64,000 nt of DNA. It comes from Lutibacter sp. HS1-25. Its GTDB lineage: Bacteria; Bacteroidota; Bacteroidia; Flavobacteriales; Flavobacteriaceae. How positions within the stretch are numbered: the first letter of the stretch is position 1; every line of letters begins with the position of its first letter. The notes beneath the pieces were generated by a model, which saw nothing but the letters and a program-made list of their open reading frames with translations, did no database searches and was not told where the DNA came from. Made by a program: the position numbers and the translations under genes. Positions 46,854 to 56,284 of this stretch are shown here, one piece after another. The stretch lies in NCBI RefSeq assembly GCF_004121075.1, contig NZ_RHLN01000043.1, positions 53,110-117,109 of the forward strand. The letters are read 5' to 3'.

Positions 46854-48608
46854 TTATATTTCTTTTTCTAAAAGTTGTTGCTCGTATAATTCTTTATAAT
46901 AGCCATTTTTATTAACCAACTCATTATGTGTACCTTGTTGAATAATCGCTCCGTTTTCTAAAATTATAATGCTATCTGCATTTTTAATTGAAGAAATTCT
47001 ATGACTAATAATCAGTGTTGTTTTGTTTTTGCTAATATGGTCTAAATTGTTTAAAATAATTTCTTCAGTTTCTGTATCAACAGCCGAAAGGCAATCGTCG
47101 AAAATTAAAATTTGAGGATCTTTTATAATTGCCCTGGCTATAGAAACACGTTGCTTTTGACCTCCAGACAGCGTTACACCTCTTTCCCCAACATAGGTAT
47201 TAAAACCATTGTTAAATTCTATAATATTATGGTAAATGTAGGCGTCTTTAGCTGCTTTTTCAATTTTTTCGTCTGAAGCATATTCATCACCAAATTTTAT
47301 GTTGTTTTTAATGGTATCTGAAAACAGAAAAGCTTCCTGCGGAACAAAGCCTATACTTTGTCTTAAATTATCTAAATTTAGTGATTTGATATTTTCTCCA
47401 TCAATTAAAATTTCCCCAGAAGTTACATCGTATAAACGAGCAATTAAATTGATGATGGTGGATTTTCCTGAACCTGTATTTCCTAAAATTGCCAAAGTTT
47501 TTCCTTGTGGTAATTTAAATGATACATTTTTTAGTGCTGTAATATTGGTATCGTCATATGTAAAAGTTACATTTTTAAACTCAATATCGCCATAAATTGT
47601 AGACTCATTTGGGTTGTTGTTTACTATTTCTGGTTCAATTTTTAAAAATTCATTGATACGATTTTGAGAAGCTTCAGCTTCTTGTATAATTGAGGTTACC
47701 CAACCCACAACAGCAACTGGCCAGGTAAGCATATTTACATACATAATAAATTCAGCAATAACACCTAACGAAATTTCGCCATCCATATATCGCAAACCAC
47801 CAACATAAATAACCAAAATGTTACTTAAACCTATCAAGAGCATCATTAGTGGATGAAATAGTGCATTTGCTTTGTATAAGTGAATGTTTTTTTCTTTGGC
47901 TTCATCACTCAACAATGTAAATTCAGCAATCGCTTTATTTTCAATATTGTACGATTTTATAATGCTTATTCCTGAAAATATTTCCTGTGCATTTGCAGTT
48001 AATTTTGATAAATATTGCTGTACAATGGTGCTTCGTTTGTGAATAATACTGCTTAAAACATAAATAGAAATAGATAAAACGGGCAGTGGTAATATGGTGT
48101 ATAATGTTAAGGTCGAATCAATTTGAAACATTTTAATAATGGCAACAATAAATAAAACCAGCATGTTTACAGTATACATAACGGCAGGACCAAAGTACAT
48201 TCTAACTTTAGAAACATCTTCACTAATGCGATTCATTAAATCACCTGTTTTGTTTTTTTTGTAAAAATTTAATGAAAGTTTTTGGTATTGTTGGTAAATT
48301 TCATTTTTTAAATCAAACTCAATTAACCTAGAAGTCACAATAATTAACTGGCGCATTAAAAAGGTAAAAAAACCAGATAGCAAAGCTGCTCCAATAATTA
48401 ATAAAATATTGTAAAAAAGATCCGTTTTTACAATTTCTATATCGGTAATTGTGCCAAGTCGGTAGTTTTCAGCAACATCAACAGATTCTTTTGTAAAATG
48501 TGGTACTTGAAGTATCAAAAGATTTGATAAAACGGTAATAAATACACCTAATAAAAGTCGGTATTTGTATTTGAAAAAATATTTGTTTAAGTACTGTAAA
48601 GCTTTCAT
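46854..48608 (-). CDS. ABC exporter, fused membrane and ATPase domains
   Basis: A 584-residue half-transporter of the MsbA/LmrA type. Six membrane helices (about residues 20-310) precede a nucleotide-binding domain with Walker A GNTGSGKST, signature LSGGQKQRVS and Walker B ILIFDDCLSAVD. It should work as a homodimer. The substrate (lipid, drug or peptide) is not predictable. The frame is open 74 codons upstream, but that stretch overlaps the divergent nusB promoter and start, so the ATG at 48608 is taken. Confidence 0.92.
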   Translation of the reverse strand: MKALQYLNKYFFKYKYRLLLGVFITVLSNLLILQVPHFTKESVDVAENYRLGTITDIEIVKTDLFYNILLIIGAALLSGFFTFLMRQLIIVTSRLIEFDLKNEIYQQYQKLSLNFYKKNKTGDLMNRISEDVSKVRMYFGPAVMYTVNMLVLFIVAIIKMFQIDSTLTLYTILPLPVLSISIYVLSSIIHKRSTIVQQYLSKLTANAQEIFSGISIIKSYNIENKAIAEFTLLSDEAKEKNIHLYKANALFHPLMMLLIGLSNILVIYVGGLRYMDGEISLGVIAEFIMYVNMLTWPVAVVGWVTSIIQEAEASQNRINEFLKIEPEIVNNNPNESTIYGDIEFKNVTFTYDDTNITALKNVSFKLPQGKTLAILGNTGSGKSTIINLIARLYDVTSGEILIDGENIKSLNLDNLRQSIGFVPQEAFLFSDTIKNNIKFGDEYASDEKIEKAAKDAYIYHNIIEFNNGFNTYVGERGVTLSGGQKQRVSIARAIIKDPQILIFDDCLSAVDTETEEIILNNLDHISKNKTTLIISHRISSIKNADSIIILENGAIIQQGTHNELVNKNGYYKELYEQQLLEKEI

Positions 48609-48770
48609 AAAGGGAGTAGCTGCAATCAATTTTAAAAGCACGAATATACAGCAATATAATTTTATGTTACTATATTTTAAAAGTTTTAACTTTAGTTTAA
48701 AAAAAATAAAACACGCTTCTTTATCAAAAAAAATATAGTATTTTTGCGGCTTCAAAATAAAGTTCTTTAA

Positions 48771-49709
48771 ATGATAAACAGAAGACATATTAGAGTTAAA
48801 GTAATGCAATCGGTTTATGCGTTGCAACAATCTAAAAGTGACAACCTAATAAGAGAAGAAAAATTCTTATATTATAGTATCGATAAAATGTATGATATGT
48901 ACGCACTGTTATTACGTTTATTGGTTGAAGTAAGAAATTTAGAAAGCAATCATATTGCCATTTCTAAAAAAAAGTTTTTAGCTACTGCTGAAGAAAAAAA
49001 TCCAAACACAAAATTTATTGACAATACAGTTTTTAATATTTTGAGCGAAAGTGTTTCGTTGAATGAATATTTAGAAACCCAGCATTTAACCAATTGGGAA
49101 TTGGATGATGAATATGTAAAAGAAGTTTGGAAGCTTACCAAAGAAAGTGAGATTTATGCTTCTTATATGGAGTCTAACACCAATAATTTTCAGGAAGATA
49201 AAGAGTTTGTGGTAGCAATGTTTAAAACTATTGTGGCTCCAAATGATAAAATTGCTGATTATTTTGAGGATAAAAATATTACTTGGGTTGATGATATTCC
49301 GTTTGTAAACACCTGGATAGTTAAAACTCTAAACAGTTTAAAAGCAAATGGTACTTTACAATTAGGAAGGTTGTATAAAGATGATGACGATAAAAAGTTT
49401 GTTGTAGATTTGTTTAGAAAAGTTGTTTTGAATCAGTCTGAATTTGAAAAAGAAATTGAAGATAAAACACCAAACTGGGACAAAGATAGAATTGCAGAAA
49501 TTGATTTGATTTTAATAAAAATGGCAATTGCTGAGTTTTTAAAATTCCCTTCAATTCCTACAAGTGTTTCAATAAACGAGTATATCGAAATTTCGAAAGA
49601 TTATTCTACAGACAAGAGCAGTTATTTTATAAATGGAGTTTTAGATAAAATTTTAAAAGAATTTTCGGCTTCAAAAAGATTGAATAAAATAGGAAGAGGA
49701 TTGATCTAA
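48771..49709 (+). CDS. nusB: transcription antitermination factor NusB, long form
   Basis: A 312-residue protein. The start RRHIRVKVMQSVYALQQS and the C-terminal part (about 200-305, with NWDKDRIAEIDLILIKMAIAEFL and INEYIEISKDYSTDKSSYFINGVLD) are NusB motifs for boxA RNA binding and folding. The protein is more than twice the length of E. coli NusB, with an extra helical region in between, as in other Flavobacteriia. A -7 box TATTTTTG lies at 48739-48746. It heads a plus-strand cluster with DUF1573, yajC, YbbR and coaE genes. Confidence 0.93.
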   Translation: MINRRHIRVKVMQSVYALQQSKSDNLIREEKFLYYSIDKMYDMYALLLRLLVEVRNLESNHIAISKKKFLATAEEKNPNTKFIDNTVFNILSESVSLNEYLETQHLTNWELDDEYVKEVWKLTKESEIYASYMESNTNNFQEDKEFVVAMFKTIVAPNDKIADYFEDKNITWVDDIPFVNTWIVKTLNSLKANGTLQLGRLYKDDDDKKFVVDLFRKVVLNQSEFEKEIEDKTPNWDKDRIAEIDLILIKMAIAEFLKFPSIPTSVSINEYIEISKDYSTDKSSYFINGVLDKILKEFSASKRLNKIGRGLI

Positions 49710-49740
49710 TTTTATATTTTTACAAATTAAATTTATAAAT

Positions 49741-50189
49741 ATGAAAAAATAGTTTTATTATTATTTGCTGTAATAAGTTTAAGTTCTTGCGAAACAAAAA
49801 CAGCATCATCTAAAATAAATGAGTCAAACTTAGAAAGCGCTAAAGAGCGTGATGCAAAGTTAAGTTTAGGTTTGCCAATTGTTGAGTTTGACCAAGAAGA
49901 ATATGATTTTGGAACCGTTGTTGAAGGTGAAAAAGTTGAAGGTGTTTTTAAAGTTACAAACGCTGGTAAAGTAGATTTAATTATTCTAAATGTAAAACCA
50001 TCTTGTGGTTGTACTACACCAAATTGGACAAAAGAGCCAATTGCTCCAGGGGCTTCGGGTGAAATTAAATTCGAATTTAATTCAACGGGTAGAGTTGGTG
50101 TTCAAAATAAATCAATTACAGTAAAATCAAATGCAGAAAAAAATACCCAGGTTATTAGATTAAAGGGTACTGTAACTGCAAAAAAATAA
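49741..50189 (+). pseudogene. DUF1573 lipoprotein gene, frameshifted in the initial A tract
   Basis: The ATG at 49741 is followed by six A's and then TAG, so the frame closes after three codons. With seven A's it would read MKKIVLLLF, continue through a lipoprotein signal ending LSSC, and run in frame to the stop at 50189, giving about 149 residues. The mature part is a DUF1573 immunoglobulin-like domain (FGTVVEGEKVEGVFKVTNAG; PSCGCTTP). No alternative upstream start exists, because a TAA closes that frame at 49728. The next gene is yajC, a conserved neighbour. Assembly error in the homopolymer is the simplest explanation. Confidence 0.85.
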
Positions 50190-50214
50190 TATTAATATCA
50201 ATTAAAATAAAACA

Positions 50215-50532
50215 ATGTATACAGCAATTTTTTTACAAGCAGAAGGTGGTTTAATGAGTATGTTACCATTTTTATTAATGTTTGTGGTTATTTATTTCTT
50301 TATGATTAGACCACAAATGAAAAAAGCAAAAGCCGAAAAGAAATTTCAAAGCGAAATAGCAAGAGGAAATAAAATAATTACTACAAGTGGTATTCACGGT
50401 AAAATTGTGGATATTGTTGATAGTGACAATACTGTTATTATTGAAACTAGCGCAGGGAAAATTAAATTTGAACGTTCTGCAATTTCAATGGATTTAACAA
50501 AAAAAGTACAAAATTTAGTTGAAAAAAACTAA
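50215..50532 (+). CDS. yajC: preprotein translocase subunit YajC
   Basis: A 105-residue protein with one N-terminal membrane helix (about residues 13-32) followed by the YajC signature FFMIRPQMKKAKAEKKF. A small beta domain follows (IITTSGIHGKIVDI). YajC joins SecDF in the holo-translocon. It is preceded by the DUF1573 lipoprotein gene and followed by a terminator, then the YbbR gene. Standard length. Confidence 0.95.
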   Translation: MYTAIFLQAEGGLMSMLPFLLMFVVIYFFMIRPQMKKAKAEKKFQSEIARGNKIITTSGIHGKIVDIVDSDNTVIIETSAGKIKFERSAISMDLTKKVQNLVEKN

Positions 50533-50553
50533 ATTATCAAAATAGTCAATTAT

Positions 50554-50584
50554 AAAAAGTGAGCCTATTTGGCTCACTTTTTTT
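50554..50584 (+). terminator. yajC terminator
   Basis: AAAAAGTGAGCC / GGCTCACTTTTT with a 5-base loop and a T tail. Confidence 0.88.
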
Positions 50585-50608
50585 GTATATTTATGTTTTA
50601 ATTAAAAT

Positions 50609-51577
50609 ATGAAAACAATTAACAAAGCATCCATTTTTACCCTAAAAAAAAATAGAAAAATCAAACTTTTTTTAGGTTTTTTGGTACTAACTTCTGTTGT
50701 TTGGTTGGTAATAGAATTGTCTAAAACATATACCAGTATTACTACATTTAAAGTGCAATTTGAAAACATACCTGCCGATAAATTACTGCAAAATGCATCT
50801 GTTTCTCAAATTGATTTGGTGCTAAAAGCTCCCGGTTTTTCTCAATTAAGATATAAATCGAAACTAAAAAAAATTAAATTAAATTTAAGCAATGTTACAA
50901 AGCAAAAAAAGCAATATTATTTTTTGCCAAACGCACAACTTTCTTATTTAAGTCAACAATTTCCTGCTAATATTGATGTGTTAGATGTTTTAAAGGATAC
51001 TATTTTTGTAGAATTGGGCAACAACATTTCTAAAAAAGTACCTGTTTATCCAAATGTAGATGTAAAGTTTAAGCTGGGTTATAATTTTATTGAAAACTTA
51101 AAAAGCACTCCAGATTCTATAACCATAACAGGGCCAGAGAAATATATAGACACTATTTTTCAAATTCGTACGGTTTCACTAAAATTAAACGAGGTTTACG
51201 AAACTATTGATGCTTCTATACAGCTAAAATCTCCAGTTAAAAATAATCAGGTTGTATTATCAACCAACAAAGTTCAGGTAACAGCTAAAGTTGATAAGTT
51301 TACCGAGGGTAGTTTTAAAATTCCTGTAAAAATTATAAATGTTCCTGAGGGCATAAAAGTTAATCCTTTTCCAAAAGAGGTAAATATAATTTACCAAGTT
51401 GGTCTTTCAAATTTTAATAAAATCAATCCAGATAGTTTTTCGGTAGTTTTTGATTTTAACCAATATAAAAACGATTCTATTATTAAGTATTTAACGCCTT
51501 CAATTTTGCAGAAAAGTAATTTATTGTATTCAATAAAAGTTGTTCCAAGTCAATTAGAATTTTTAATTCAAAAGTAA
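50609..51577 (+). CDS. YbbR-like domain protein
   Basis: A 322-residue protein with one N-terminal membrane helix (about 18-38) and an extracytoplasmic beta-rich part containing at least two YbbR-like repeats. The repeats are around residues 50-130 and 140-240, with VPVYPNVDVKFKLGYNF, SITGPEKYID and KVQVTAKVDKF. In Firmicutes YbbR/CdaR regulates diadenylate cyclase CdaA, but no cyclase gene is present here. It lies 6 bases upstream of coaE, probably an operon. Confidence 0.8.
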   Translation: MKTINKASIFTLKKNRKIKLFLGFLVLTSVVWLVIELSKTYTSITTFKVQFENIPADKLLQNASVSQIDLVLKAPGFSQLRYKSKLKKIKLNLSNVTKQKKQYYFLPNAQLSYLSQQFPANIDVLDVLKDTIFVELGNNISKKVPVYPNVDVKFKLGYNFIENLKSTPDSITITGPEKYIDTIFQIRTVSLKLNEVYETIDASIQLKSPVKNNQVVLSTNKVQVTAKVDKFTEGSFKIPVKIINVPEGIKVNPFPKEVNIIYQVGLSNFNKINPDSFSVVFDFNQYKNDSIIKYLTPSILQKSNLLYSIKVVPSQLEFLIQK

Positions 51578-51583
51578 AAAAAC

Positions 51584-52168
51584 ATGAAAATAATTGGACT
51601 AACAGGCGGCATTGGAAGTGGAAAAAGCACTGTTTTAAATTTATTTAAAGCTTTAGGTGTTGAAACGTATGTTGCCGATATTGAAGCCAAAAAATTAATG
51701 TCAACCGATTTAGATTTGAAAAAAGAGATTTGTGCTTTATTTGGAAACGAAGCTTATTTGAATAACGAATTAAATCGGGCTTATATTGCTTCTGTAGTTT
51801 TTAACAATAGTGATAAGTTGCAGGAGTTGAACAGTTTAGTGCATCCAAAAGTACGTGCTCATTTTCAAAATTTCATAAAAAATTGTAATGCAAATCTCGT
51901 TATTTATGAAGCTGCCATACTGTTTGAAAGTGGTAACCATACCATGTGCGATTATATTATTACTGTTACGGCAGATTTAGAAGAAAGATTAAAGCGCGTT
52001 TCAAAAAGAGATGGTGTTACAAAACAGCAAGTTTTAGAAAGAATGAATCATCAAATAAGCGATGAATTTAGAATTCAAAATTCAAATTTTGTAATAAAAA
52101 ATAATGATTTGGAAAGTACAAAAACACAAGTATTAACTGTGTTTGACTTATTGCAAAAAATGCATTAA
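51584..52168 (+). CDS. coaE: dephospho-CoA kinase
   Basis: A 194-residue P-loop kinase for the last step of coenzyme A synthesis. Walker A is GLTGGIGSGKST at the N-terminus, followed by VADIEAKKL, the HPKVR motif of the CoA domain, and ITVTADLEERLKR of the lid. Length matches bacterial CoaE. The start codon lies 6 bases after the YbbR stop. Confidence 0.95.
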   Translation: MKIIGLTGGIGSGKSTVLNLFKALGVETYVADIEAKKLMSTDLDLKKEICALFGNEAYLNNELNRAYIASVVFNNSDKLQELNSLVHPKVRAHFQNFIKNCNANLVIYEAAILFESGNHTMCDYIITVTADLEERLKRVSKRDGVTKQQVLERMNHQISDEFRIQNSNFVIKNNDLESTKTQVLTVFDLLQKMH

Positions 52169-52266
52169 ATTTGCTGAAAATCTTAATTATTTGTTAATTA
52201 AGAGCAATGTCTGTTAATTTTTTTGAAATAGCGTTATTTGTGTTGTTAAAAGTTTAAATTTGATTA

Positions 52267-53838
52267 ATGGGAAAGAGGATTTTTATACTCATTATTGTAT
52301 TGATGAGTATCGCCTTAATAGGTATTATTTTTGTTCAAGTTTTTTGGATTAAAAACACAATATTAATAACAGAGGAGCAATTTACATCAAACGTAAAAAT
52401 TGCTTTGGCTAAGGTTTCAGATGATATCAGGCAAAGAGAGTTTGATGATTTTTATGAAAAATATGCAGCCAGTTATAAAGAGGGACAGTTAATTAACGGT
52501 TCTGATATACGTAATTTTATTTATGAGCGTATAGATACTGTTAGTAATGAGCGTTATACCTATACACAAAGTATAATTGAGCAAAATTATAAAGTCCCGG
52601 TTGAGTTCTTTGAAAATGATTCTATTGATTTTAAAGAGATTTTTAGTAAAGAAGATTTTTTTGTAGCTAAAAACATAATGCTTGACAATTCAAGAGGCAA
52701 TAAAACAGAATTACCTGAAGAGCATATTACTAAAATGGGAAGAATTAAAGAGGCTGAAAAGTCTTTGTTAGTTCAATCATTTGACGCTACACGAAGTCGT
52801 ATTCCAATTCATCAAAGGGTAAATAATACAGAGCTTACCTTGCGTTTAAAAAGCCAGTTAGATTTAAGAGGTATTTCAACCGATTTTAAATATGGTATTT
52901 ACAGTAATGGTTTGGCAACACAAGTAAAATCTGATTATTTTAAAAAAGAAGTAGGAAAAAGTTATATGGTTCCTATGTTTTCTGATACAGAAGGAAACAG
53001 TAATTATCAGTTATTTGTAACTTTTCCAAAAAAGAAAAATTTTATTCTTTCTTCTATTTCAAAAATTTTAGTGCTATCAGTGTTTTTTATTTTAATAATT
53101 ATTCTGTCATTTGTAACAGCATTGTATCAATTGGTAAGACAAAAACAAATTTCTGAAATTAAGACAGATTTTATCAATAACATGACGCATGAGTTTAAAA
53201 CACCCATTGCAACCATAAATTTGGCATTAGACGCTATTAAAAATCCTAAAATTATAGGAGATAAAGAAAAAGTTGAGCGCTATGTTAAAATGATTAGAGA
53301 TGAAAATAAGCGTATGCATATACAAGTTGAAAATGTATTGCGTATTTCAAAATTAGAAAAAAATCAATTAGATGTAGTTAAAGAGCCTGTTGATGTTCAT
53401 GATATTATTGAAGAAGCATTGACACACGTTGATTTATTGTTAAAAGATAGAGGTGGGGTTATTAAATTAAATTTTAAAGCGACTTTAAATGATGTAATGG
53501 CAAACCAGTTTCATTTAACAACGGTGTTTGTAAATATGTTAGAAAATGCTATAAAATATTCAGTAGACGCACCAATAATTGAAATTGAAACTGAAAATAC
53601 GCATAAACATATTATTATAAAAATTAAAGATAATGGTATAGGTATGAATAAAAATGTTCAAAAAAACATTTTTAAAAAGTTTTATAGAGAAGAAACAGGA
53701 AATATTCACAATGTGAAAGGTCACGGTTTAGGACTTTCATATGTTAAAAAAATTATAGAAATTCATCAAGGTCAAATTAATGTTGAAAGTGAAAAAGGAA
53801 TAGGAAGTACATTTACCATTAATTTACCACTGATTTAA
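52267..53838 (+). CDS. membrane sensor histidine kinase
   Basis: A 523-residue kinase. Two membrane helices (about 5-27 and 257-283) bracket a roughly 230-residue periplasmic sensor region with no recognised domain. The dimerisation domain has phospho-acceptor His308 in MTHEFKTP, followed by the HATPase domain with N-box NMLENAIKYS and G boxes DNGIGM and GHGLGLSYVKK. There is no obvious HAMP domain. The response regulator gene follows after 10 bases. The pair resembles the RprX-RprY type of Bacteroidota. The signal is unknown. Confidence 0.92.
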   Translation: MGKRIFILIIVLMSIALIGIIFVQVFWIKNTILITEEQFTSNVKIALAKVSDDIRQREFDDFYEKYAASYKEGQLINGSDIRNFIYERIDTVSNERYTYTQSIIEQNYKVPVEFFENDSIDFKEIFSKEDFFVAKNIMLDNSRGNKTELPEEHITKMGRIKEAEKSLLVQSFDATRSRIPIHQRVNNTELTLRLKSQLDLRGISTDFKYGIYSNGLATQVKSDYFKKEVGKSYMVPMFSDTEGNSNYQLFVTFPKKKNFILSSISKILVLSVFFILIIILSFVTALYQLVRQKQISEIKTDFINNMTHEFKTPIATINLALDAIKNPKIIGDKEKVERYVKMIRDENKRMHIQVENVLRISKLEKNQLDVVKEPVDVHDIIEEALTHVDLLLKDRGGVIKLNFKATLNDVMANQFHLTTVFVNMLENAIKYSVDAPIIEIETENTHKHIIIKIKDNGIGMNKNVQKNIFKKFYREETGNIHNVKGHGLGLSYVKKIIEIHQGQINVESEKGIGSTFTINLPLI

Positions 53839-53848
53839 ATAAAAAAAT

Positions 53849-54550
53849 ATGGAAAACAACAAGATTTTATTAGTTGAAGACGATCCTAATTTTGGAATCG
53901 TTTTGAAAGATTACTTATCGTTAAACGATTATAATGTGACCCTTGCAAAAGATGGTTTGGAAGGATTAATTATGTTTAAAAACGACGAATTTGATATGTG
54001 TATTTTAGACGTAATGATGCCTCGTAAAGATGGTTTTTCTTTGGCAAAAGATATTAGAGCTACCAATTCTGAAGTGCCTATTATTTTTTTAACTGCCAAA
54101 ACAATGAAAGAAGATGTTTTAAAAGGTTATCAGGCAGGTGCAGATGATTATTTAAATAAACCGTTCGATTCTGAAGTGTTATTGTATAAAATCAAAGCAA
54201 TTTTACAACGCAAAGAAGCTGAGCAAATTACAGAAGAAGAATCATTTGAATTTACCATTGGAAAATTCGAATTCAATTCTAAATTACGTCACTTAAATTT
54301 TCCAGGTGAAGAAACTCAAAAACTTTCTCCAAAAGAAAGTAAATTGTTAAAATTATTGGCGGTGCATAAAAACGATTTGATGCCAAGAGAAATGGCTTTG
54401 ACAAAAATATGGAGAGACGATAATTATTTTACATCTAGAAGTATGGATGTATACATTGCCAAACTAAGAAAGTATTTAAAATTGGATCCTAATGTTGAAA
54501 TTATAAATATTCACGGTGAAGGATTTAGGTTGATAGAAAATAAAGTATAA
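53849..54550 (+). CDS. OmpR-family response regulator
   Basis: A 233-residue two-component regulator. The receiver domain has the acidic pair EDD near the N-terminus, phospho-acceptor Asp54 in CILDVMMP, and the conserved Thr/Lys positions in FLTAK and NKPF. The C-terminal winged-helix DNA-binding domain (about 130-230) shows LSPKESKLLKLL and RSMDVYIAKLRKYL. It is translated 10 bases after the kinase and ends at a hairpin. Targets are unknown. Confidence 0.93.
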   Translation: MENNKILLVEDDPNFGIVLKDYLSLNDYNVTLAKDGLEGLIMFKNDEFDMCILDVMMPRKDGFSLAKDIRATNSEVPIIFLTAKTMKEDVLKGYQAGADDYLNKPFDSEVLLYKIKAILQRKEAEQITEEESFEFTIGKFEFNSKLRHLNFPGEETQKLSPKESKLLKLLAVHKNDLMPREMALTKIWRDDNYFTSRSMDVYIAKLRKYLKLDPNVEIINIHGEGFRLIENKV

Positions 54551-54559
54551 TATATAATT

Positions 54560-54584
54560 AAACCTGCTTTTGGCAGGTTTTTTT
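54560..54584 (+). terminator. terminator of the two-component operon
   Basis: AAACCTGC / GCAGGTTT with a 5-base loop, then a T7 run. Confidence 0.82.
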
Positions 54585-54624
54585 ATGCTTAAAAATAGCT
54601 ACATTTGTTAAAACTATAATTGAA

Positions 54625-55245
54625 ATGGCAGAATTAATCAGAATTTTTGAAGAAAACCCAAACGAACGTGAGATTGACAAAGTTGTGAAGGTTTTAAAAA
54701 AAGGTGGATTAATAATTTATCCAACAGATACCGTATATGGTTTAGGTTGTGATATTACCAATTCTAAAGCTATGGAGAAAATAGCTAAAATTAAAGGTAT
54801 TAAATTAAACAAAGCCAATTTTTCGTTTGTGTGTTACGATTTAAGTAACCTATCTGATTATGTAAAGCAAATTGATTCATCCACTTTTAAAATATTAAAA
54901 CGAAACCTTCCTGGACCTTATACTTTTATTTTACCAGGAAATAATAATTTACCAAAAGCATTTAAAAATAAAAATACGGTAGGTATTCGGATTCCAAATA
55001 ACAATATTATTAGAGAATTGGTTAAAAAATTAGGCAATCCAATTGTATCAACGTCTATTTATGATGAAGATGATTTAGTAGAATATACTACAGATCCAGA
55101 ATTGATTTATGAAAAATGGGGTAGTATTGTTGATGTTGTGGTTGATGGAGGTTATGGTGATAATATTCCGTCAACAGTGGTAGATTTATCTGAAGGTGAA
55201 ATAAATGTATTGCGTGTAGGTAAAGGAAGTGTTGAAGATTTATAG
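54625..55245 (+). CDS. threonylcarbamoyl-AMP synthase (TsaC/YrdC type)
   Basis: A 206-residue protein of the Sua5/YciO/YrdC family, which makes threonylcarbamoyl-AMP for the t6A37 tRNA modification. Motifs are GGLIIYPTDTVYGLGCD, KIKGIKLNKANFSFV and LPGPYTFIL, then TVGIRIPNN and STVVDLS. It is the short form without the C-terminal Sua5 domain. The YciO-like reading of the KxR/SxN elements leaves some doubt between TsaC and its paralogue YciO. The gene converges on and overlaps the glycosyltransferase gene by 6 bases. Confidence 0.87.
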   Translation: MAELIRIFEENPNEREIDKVVKVLKKGGLIIYPTDTVYGLGCDITNSKAMEKIAKIKGIKLNKANFSFVCYDLSNLSDYVKQIDSSTFKILKRNLPGPYTFILPGNNNLPKAFKNKNTVGIRIPNNNIIRELVKKLGNPIVSTSIYDEDDLVEYTTDPELIYEKWGSIVDVVVDGGYGDNIPSTVVDLSEGEINVLRVGKGSVEDL

Positions 55246-56238
55246 GTCTTCAAATTTCTTTTTTCCCTGTACATAATAACTCCAAACTATACTTTTTATA
55301 CTGTAGTAATTGTTATTTTGGATTGATTTTTTTCTTTTTCTTAGTGTTTTTGGTAATGAATAATAAAAGTTAGCGTGTGCTCTTAAAATGGCTAAAGTAT
55401 GAATTGGTCGCAATTCTGCTAAAAATTTAACACCTGCAATGCCATCTAAAATCATTCGCATAAATATTACAGGAACCAACTTTGAAGTTGGTAAATTTTT
55501 AACCAAACTAAACAAACTATTTCTAAAATTTAAAAACGATTTTCTAGGACTTGCTTCTTTTATGGTTGCGCCACCAATGTGGTAAACTGTTGAAGCGCCA
55601 ACGTATTTAATAATATAATTACTATTTTTTGCTCTCCAGCACAAATCAATTTCTTCCTGATGCGCAAAATAATCTTCATCAAACCCTTCTAATTCAAAAA
55701 ACACTTCAGCACGAATAAAAAAACAAGCACCCGATGCCCAAAATATTTCAGTAGTATCATTGTATTGTGAATGGTCTGTTTCAATGGTCGAAAAAACACG
55801 ACCTCTACAATACGGGTAACCAAATTTATCAATAAAACCGCCACCTGCACCAGCATATTCAAACAATGATTTGTTTTTAAAATCTAAAATTTTTGGTTGA
55901 ATAATAGTTGTAGTTGCTTCGTTTTTAAATGTTGAAATAATTGAATCTAACCAATTTTCGGTCACTTCAATGTCTGAATTTATAAGTCCAAAAATATCCG
56001 CTTCAACATGTTTTAAAGCATCGTTATAACCTTTGGCAAAGCCTCCGTTTTTTTTATTTTGAATGATTAAAACCGATGGGAAATTTTGTTTGATAAATTC
56101 AACCGAATGATCAGTTGAAGCATTGTCTGCAACATAAATTGTTACATTTTCCTGTGTGCTAAAATTAACAATTGAAGGAAGAAATTTTTCCAATAATTGT
56201 TTGCCGTTCCAATTTAATATAACAAGTGCTATTTTCAC
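55240..56238 (-). CDS. family 2 glycosyltransferase
   Basis: A 332-residue GT-A fold enzyme. The nucleotide-sugar part starts ALVILNWNGKQLL and includes VADNASTDHSVEF and the metal-binding-type GLINSDIEVTENW. Later ASGACFFIRAEVF and DEDYFAHQEEIDLCWRAK match rhamnosyl-like GT2 enzymes. The C-terminal part (about 235-330) is hydrophobic and basic, fitting membrane association. It is a single gene, not in a polysaccharide cluster; donor and acceptor are unknown. Confidence 0.9.
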   Translation of the reverse strand: MKIALVILNWNGKQLLEKFLPSIVNFSTQENVTIYVADNASTDHSVEFIKQNFPSVLIIQNKKNGGFAKGYNDALKHVEADIFGLINSDIEVTENWLDSIISTFKNEATTTIIQPKILDFKNKSLFEYAGAGGGFIDKFGYPYCRGRVFSTIETDHSQYNDTTEIFWASGACFFIRAEVFFELEGFDEDYFAHQEEIDLCWRAKNSNYIIKYVGASTVYHIGGATIKEASPRKSFLNFRNSLFSLVKNLPTSKLVPVIFMRMILDGIAGVKFLAELRPIHTLAILRAHANFYYSLPKTLRKRKKSIQNNNYYSIKSIVWSYYVQGKKKFEDL

Positions 56239-56284
56239 AGGTGCAAACTTACTTCAAAAATTATAGAAAATGATAAATTATTTT

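Noticed and set aside
48609..48830. N-terminal extension of the ABC exporter frame
   Set aside because: It would overlap the divergent nusB start and promoter; the conserved protein starts at 48608.
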